From JAUVXJ01 sp964577995 (lineage in GTDB: Bacteria; Chloroflexota; Anaerolineae; UBA7937; B3-Chlor): a DNA stretch of 14,724 nt. Made by a program: the position numbers and the translations under genes. The stretch is from assembly GCA_964577995.1 (NCBI GenBank), contig CAZOBP010000059.1, positions 1 through 14,724 of the forward strand. Reading direction: 5' to 3'. The notes under the pieces are model-generated. The model was not told the origin of the DNA, searched no databases, and saw nothing but the letters and a program-made list of their open reading frames with translations. Positions 12,228 through 14,724 of this stretch are shown here, in pieces; position 1 is the stretch's first letter; the number at the start of each line of letters is the position of its first letter.

Positions 12228-12799
12228 ATGTCGAGACGTCGAACGGTCTTGGTGGCAGTCCTGTTGCTGCTCGTAGGCGGAGCACTGGCCTGCGTGGGAG
12301 GGCCGTAGAAACCATCGGTGGAGATTCTCGCTCCTCCCAGCGCGTCCTGAGGCGCGAACCGACTCCTGGGTGGCACGACAATACAGGCGGGGTAGAGCGC
12401 TCTGTGGACCATTCCCCCCGGCAACTATGACCTGCGGGCGCTGGATTGTGGCCAGAACCAGCTCGGCTTGGTGTGGGACCAGCCCATCTACGGGAACTGG
12501 ACCTGGGGGATTCTGCCAGTTTCTCCTCCGCCGCCGGTACCGCTCAGCCTAACGGTGTACAATTACTGTAGCGAGGCCATTGGCGAGCTATACATCTACC
12601 ACCCAACAGATCCAAACAACGGGCCGAACCAAATAGCAGGGTACTCCATCCCATCTGGGGCAGCCAGACCTTCGGGATCGACTCTGGCACGTGGGCGATT
12701 GACGCATACAGGGTAGGCAGCTCCTGGCTCGATTCAATGCCGCCCACAGACTTCCCGCCAGGCAGCGATGTGATGTGGAATGCCTGTGCTCGGGGCTAG
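12228..12799 (+). pseudogene. Decayed lipoprotein gene with stops and a G-run frameshift
   Basis: ATG 12228 has a good ribosome site and encodes MSRRRTVLVAVLLLLVGGAL followed by ACVGGP, with lipobox LAC (Cys22). TAG follows at codon 27 (12306). The frame continues KPSVEILAPPSAS and meets TGA (12348) and TAG (12393), then reads well again: WTIPPGNYDLRALDCGQNQ, and a second unit LTVYNYCSEAIGELYIYHP to YSIPSG. At the G run 12657-12660 the reading must change frame to continue SQTFGIDSGTWAIDAYRVGS and end WNACARG at TAG 12799; one extra G would restore it. WTIPPG...DLRALDC and IPSG...TWAIDAYRV look like ends of two related beta repeats. The space before the first is too short for a full unit, so an internal deletion is also likely. 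Promoter and ribosome site survive, so decay looks recent. Confidence 0.7.
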
Positions 12800-12919
12800 G
12801 GTGAGCGTTCGCTTGCGCTAGTCGAGGGCGCGGTGTCGCGTACCCGATGATCTCCTGGGTTGCTGTTCCGGAGTGCCTTGTGAACGGGGACTGAGAATCC
12901 ACGGGGGGAGGTGAGCAGG

Positions 12920-13192
12920 ATGGCGGCGCCTGGCAGACAGATGGATGTGCAGCTATCGGATGAGGAGTACGCACTTCTCGAGATGCTAGCGGAGCGGCGT
13001 GACTCTTCGGTGAGCGAGCTGATACGCCAGGCTATCAGACAGGTCTACGTGAACGAAGTGGAACGTGACCTCACTGCGCTCGAGGCCCAGCGCCTGGGCG
13101 AGACCTCTCTCCTCATGGACGAGGAAGGAGGGGCGATTGGGGTCCGCGGGCGAGAGCTTCCTACAGAAGAGGACAGTCTTGCCTCCGACTAG
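12920..13192 (+). CDS. Ribbon-helix-helix (CopG/antitoxin-like) DNA-binding protein
   Basis: The product has 90 residues. ATG 12920 is preferred over GTG 12911, which lies inside the Shine-Dalgarno sequence GGAGG (12907-12911). Residues 7-13 (QMDVQLS) form the DNA-contacting strand; DEEYALLEMLAERR and SVSELIRQAIRQVYV form the two helices of the ribbon-helix-helix fold. The acidic C-terminal half (MDEEGG, PTEEDSLASD) would be the region that binds a toxin in a VapB-like pair. No toxin gene follows: 54 nt later the radical SAM gene begins. It may be an orphan antitoxin or an autoregulator of this two-gene unit. Confidence 0.75.
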   Translation: MAAPGRQMDVQLSDEEYALLEMLAERRDSSVSELIRQAIRQVYVNEVERDLTALEAQRLGETSLLMDEEGGAIGVRGRELPTEEDSLASD

Positions 13193-13246
13193 AGTGAGCT
13201 GGTGCCGAAAGATGGGTCCGCGATAAGGTTTCTAAGGAGGGCTGAA

Positions 13247-14635
13247 ATGAGAGTACTGCTCGTCCAACCGCCCCAGAGCCGGAACGTGGTGGGATTCACC
13301 AAGTTCGGCTGTCCGGAACCCTTGGCTCTGGAGATCCTGGCAGCCAGCCTGCCTGAGCACGATGTGAAGATCTTGGACATGCGCATCGACCCTGAGCTGG
13401 AAGACTCACTTCGGAGCTTCGGGCCAGAGGTGGTGGGGGTCACTGGATACACACCCCATGTGCCGCAGATGCTGGCCGTTTGCCAGCAGACCAAGGAGCT
13501 GGACGCCAGGATTGTCACCGTGGTGGGTGGATACCACGCTACACTCTGCCCGGAGGACTTCGATACACCGGCCGTGGATGTCATCGTCGTGGGAGAGGGC
13601 GAGAGGACCCTCGCGGAACTGGTTGGGGCCCTGGAGGACCGAAAGGACCTCGACGACGTGGCCGGGCTTGTCTTTCGTAGAAGTGGCCAGCAGATCTCCA
13701 CACCATCCAGACCATTGTTGAGGGACCTCGACGAGAGCCCGTCACCCGCAAGGCACCTGACCGAGGAGTATCGCGACAGGTACTTCTTCCAGTTCTGGTC
13801 ATCGCCTGCTCCTCTGGAGACGGCGCGCGGTTGCCCACACCGGTGCAAGTTCTGCTCTGTGTGGGTCTTCCATCGGAACCGTTGCCGATTCAAGTCGCCT
13901 GAGCGGGTGGTACAGGAACTGGAGACTGTGAGAGGAGAAACCACCTACTTTGTGGACGACAACTTCCTCCAGAACCACCAGAGGGCTGAGAGGATATGTG
14001 ACTTGGTGACAGAGGCGGGGCTGAAGCTGAGGTATTGGATGCAGGCTCGCAGTGACAGCATCGTACGGCGACCTGAACTCATCGAGTGTTGGGCCAGGAT
14101 CGGGCTGTCAACGGTCCTCGTCGGCTTCGAGAAGTTCAGGGATGAGGAGCTTACCGACCTGCGCAAGCGCAGTTCCGTCAAGATCAATGAGGAGGCAGCG
14201 CGCATCCTGAGGGCGAATGGCGTGGACATCTGGGGTGCCTTCATCGTGGACCCCGGCTGGGGCAGGGCCGACTTCGACGATCTGATCGACTACGTACGTC
14301 GTCTCAAGATCAGCTTTCCGCAGTTCAGCGTGTTGACCCCGTTGCCAGGTACGGAGTTTTTCCGCGAGAAGCTGAGCGAATTGACTACGCGCAACTACGA
14401 ACTCTTTGACTTCCTGCACAGCGTTCTGCCGACCGAGCTTCCTGCCAGACAGTTCTATGGCGAGATGGCGCACCTCTATTCGAGCACAACCATGAGCTTC
14501 TCGGACCTGAAACAGCGCATCCGGTCTGGACGTATTCAGGTGTCGGGGCTTCGTCGTATCAAGAATCTGCTGTCCGAAGTGAGCAACCCGGAGGCGTACC
14601 TGAGGGGGCTGGAAGGGCATCCGGAGGGCCTGTAA
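13247..14635 (+). CDS. Cobalamin-binding radical SAM protein
   Basis: The product has 462 residues. ATG 13247 has a near-perfect ribosome site, AAGGAGG (13234-13240), 6 nt upstream. Residues 1-130 form a B12-binding Rossmann-like domain (MRVLLVQPP, GVTGYTPHVPQM, VVGGYHATLCPE, VIVVGEGE). The radical SAM core follows, with the 4Fe-4S cluster motif C196-PHR-C200-KF-C203 after ARG. The substrate-side sequence (VWVFHRNRCRFKSPERVVQE) resembles B12-dependent radical SAM enzymes such as the HpnP, HpnJ and BchE groups. These enzymes methylate or rearrange unreactive carbon or phosphorus centres. I cannot name the substrate, and neighbours give no clue beyond the preceding ribbon-helix-helix gene. It needs S-adenosylmethionine, an iron-sulfur cluster and probably cobalamin. 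Confidence 0.9.
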   Translation: MRVLLVQPPQSRNVVGFTKFGCPEPLALEILAASLPEHDVKILDMRIDPELEDSLRSFGPEVVGVTGYTPHVPQMLAVCQQTKELDARIVTVVGGYHATLCPEDFDTPAVDVIVVGEGERTLAELVGALEDRKDLDDVAGLVFRRSGQQISTPSRPLLRDLDESPSPARHLTEEYRDRYFFQFWSSPAPLETARGCPHRCKFCSVWVFHRNRCRFKSPERVVQELETVRGETTYFVDDNFLQNHQRAERICDLVTEAGLKLRYWMQARSDSIVRRPELIECWARIGLSTVLVGFEKFRDEELTDLRKRSSVKINEEAARILRANGVDIWGAFIVDPGWGRADFDDLIDYVRRLKISFPQFSVLTPLPGTEFFREKLSELTTRNYELFDFLHSVLPTELPARQFYGEMAHLYSSTTMSFSDLKQRIRSGRIQVSGLRRIKNLLSEVSNPEAYLRGLEGHPEGL

Positions 14636-14642
14636 AAGGGAG

Positions 14643-14670
14643 AGGTCCTTGGAGGAGGCTCCGGGGACTT
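14643..14670 (+). terminator. Terminator hairpin after the radical SAM gene
   Basis: Arms 14643-14654 and 14659-14670 form a 12-bp stem (three G-U pairs) with a 4-nt loop, starting 7 nt after the stop. The right arm ends in TT and is followed by GACCTCGT, so the U tract is weak. Its placement supports termination. Confidence 0.55.
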
Positions 14671-14724
14671 GACCTCGTCGGAGACATCGTTTACAGATCG
14701 GAGCTGTGGACCGAAGAGAGGAAG

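Noticed and set aside
1..14724. CRISPR array, insertion sequence, phage or defence system
   Set aside because: No regularly spaced short repeats, transposase, integrase or nuclease motifs; the only tandem repeats are protein-coding propeller blades.

Overview
The window is GC-rich bacterial DNA dominated by exported envelope proteins. The mix suggests a Chloroflexota (Anaerolineae-like) genome: lipoproteins with Pro/Thr linkers and jelly-roll or TolB-type propeller domains, an SdrD-B-repeat secreted protein, a small Chloroflexota-style beta-rich exported protein, and GTG starts with extended -10 promoters. This placement is inference from family flavour; no rRNA or other taxonomic marker is present. 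I found no tRNA, CRISPR array, insertion sequence or phage gene. Bases 1-167 hold no supportable gene.

Left part (168-2222, leftward). There are two transcription units. Each is headed by a promoter in which four T-rich boxes with the same 10-12-11 bp spacing stop 8 bp before a TAGNNT -10 element, which looks like one OmpR/PhoB-type regulator controlling both. One unit makes a secreted two-domain SdrD-B protein and ends in a perfect 14-bp hairpin. The other has a leader of about 240 nt with a possible pseudoknot RNA, then a single-domain receiver protein that has lost every phosphorylation residue.

Centre (2503-6857, rightward). A likely operon encodes a FecR plus TolB-propeller protein (almost leaderless, probable lipoprotein), a helical Tat-signal protein of unknown function, and a lipoprotein class B penicillin-binding protein whose start overlaps the preceding stop by 4 bp. 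It ends facing a leftward pseudogene (7184-7705), a small exported protein interrupted by TAG just after its signal peptide; a strong hairpin sits between them.

Right part (7848-14670, rightward). Two lipoproteins share an N-terminal domain of about 105 residues but carry different C-terminal modules: a six-bladed TolB-type propeller, or a jelly-roll. They are followed by the housekeeping ATPase/GTPase ychF, a decayed lipoprotein gene with stops and a frameshift in a G run, an orphan ribbon-helix-helix protein, and a cobalamin-binding radical SAM enzyme of unknown substrate that ends at a terminator hairpin.

Most promising for follow-up: the duplicated four-box promoter, the pseudoknot leader joined to the pseudo-receiver gene, and the Tat-protein/PBP pair.
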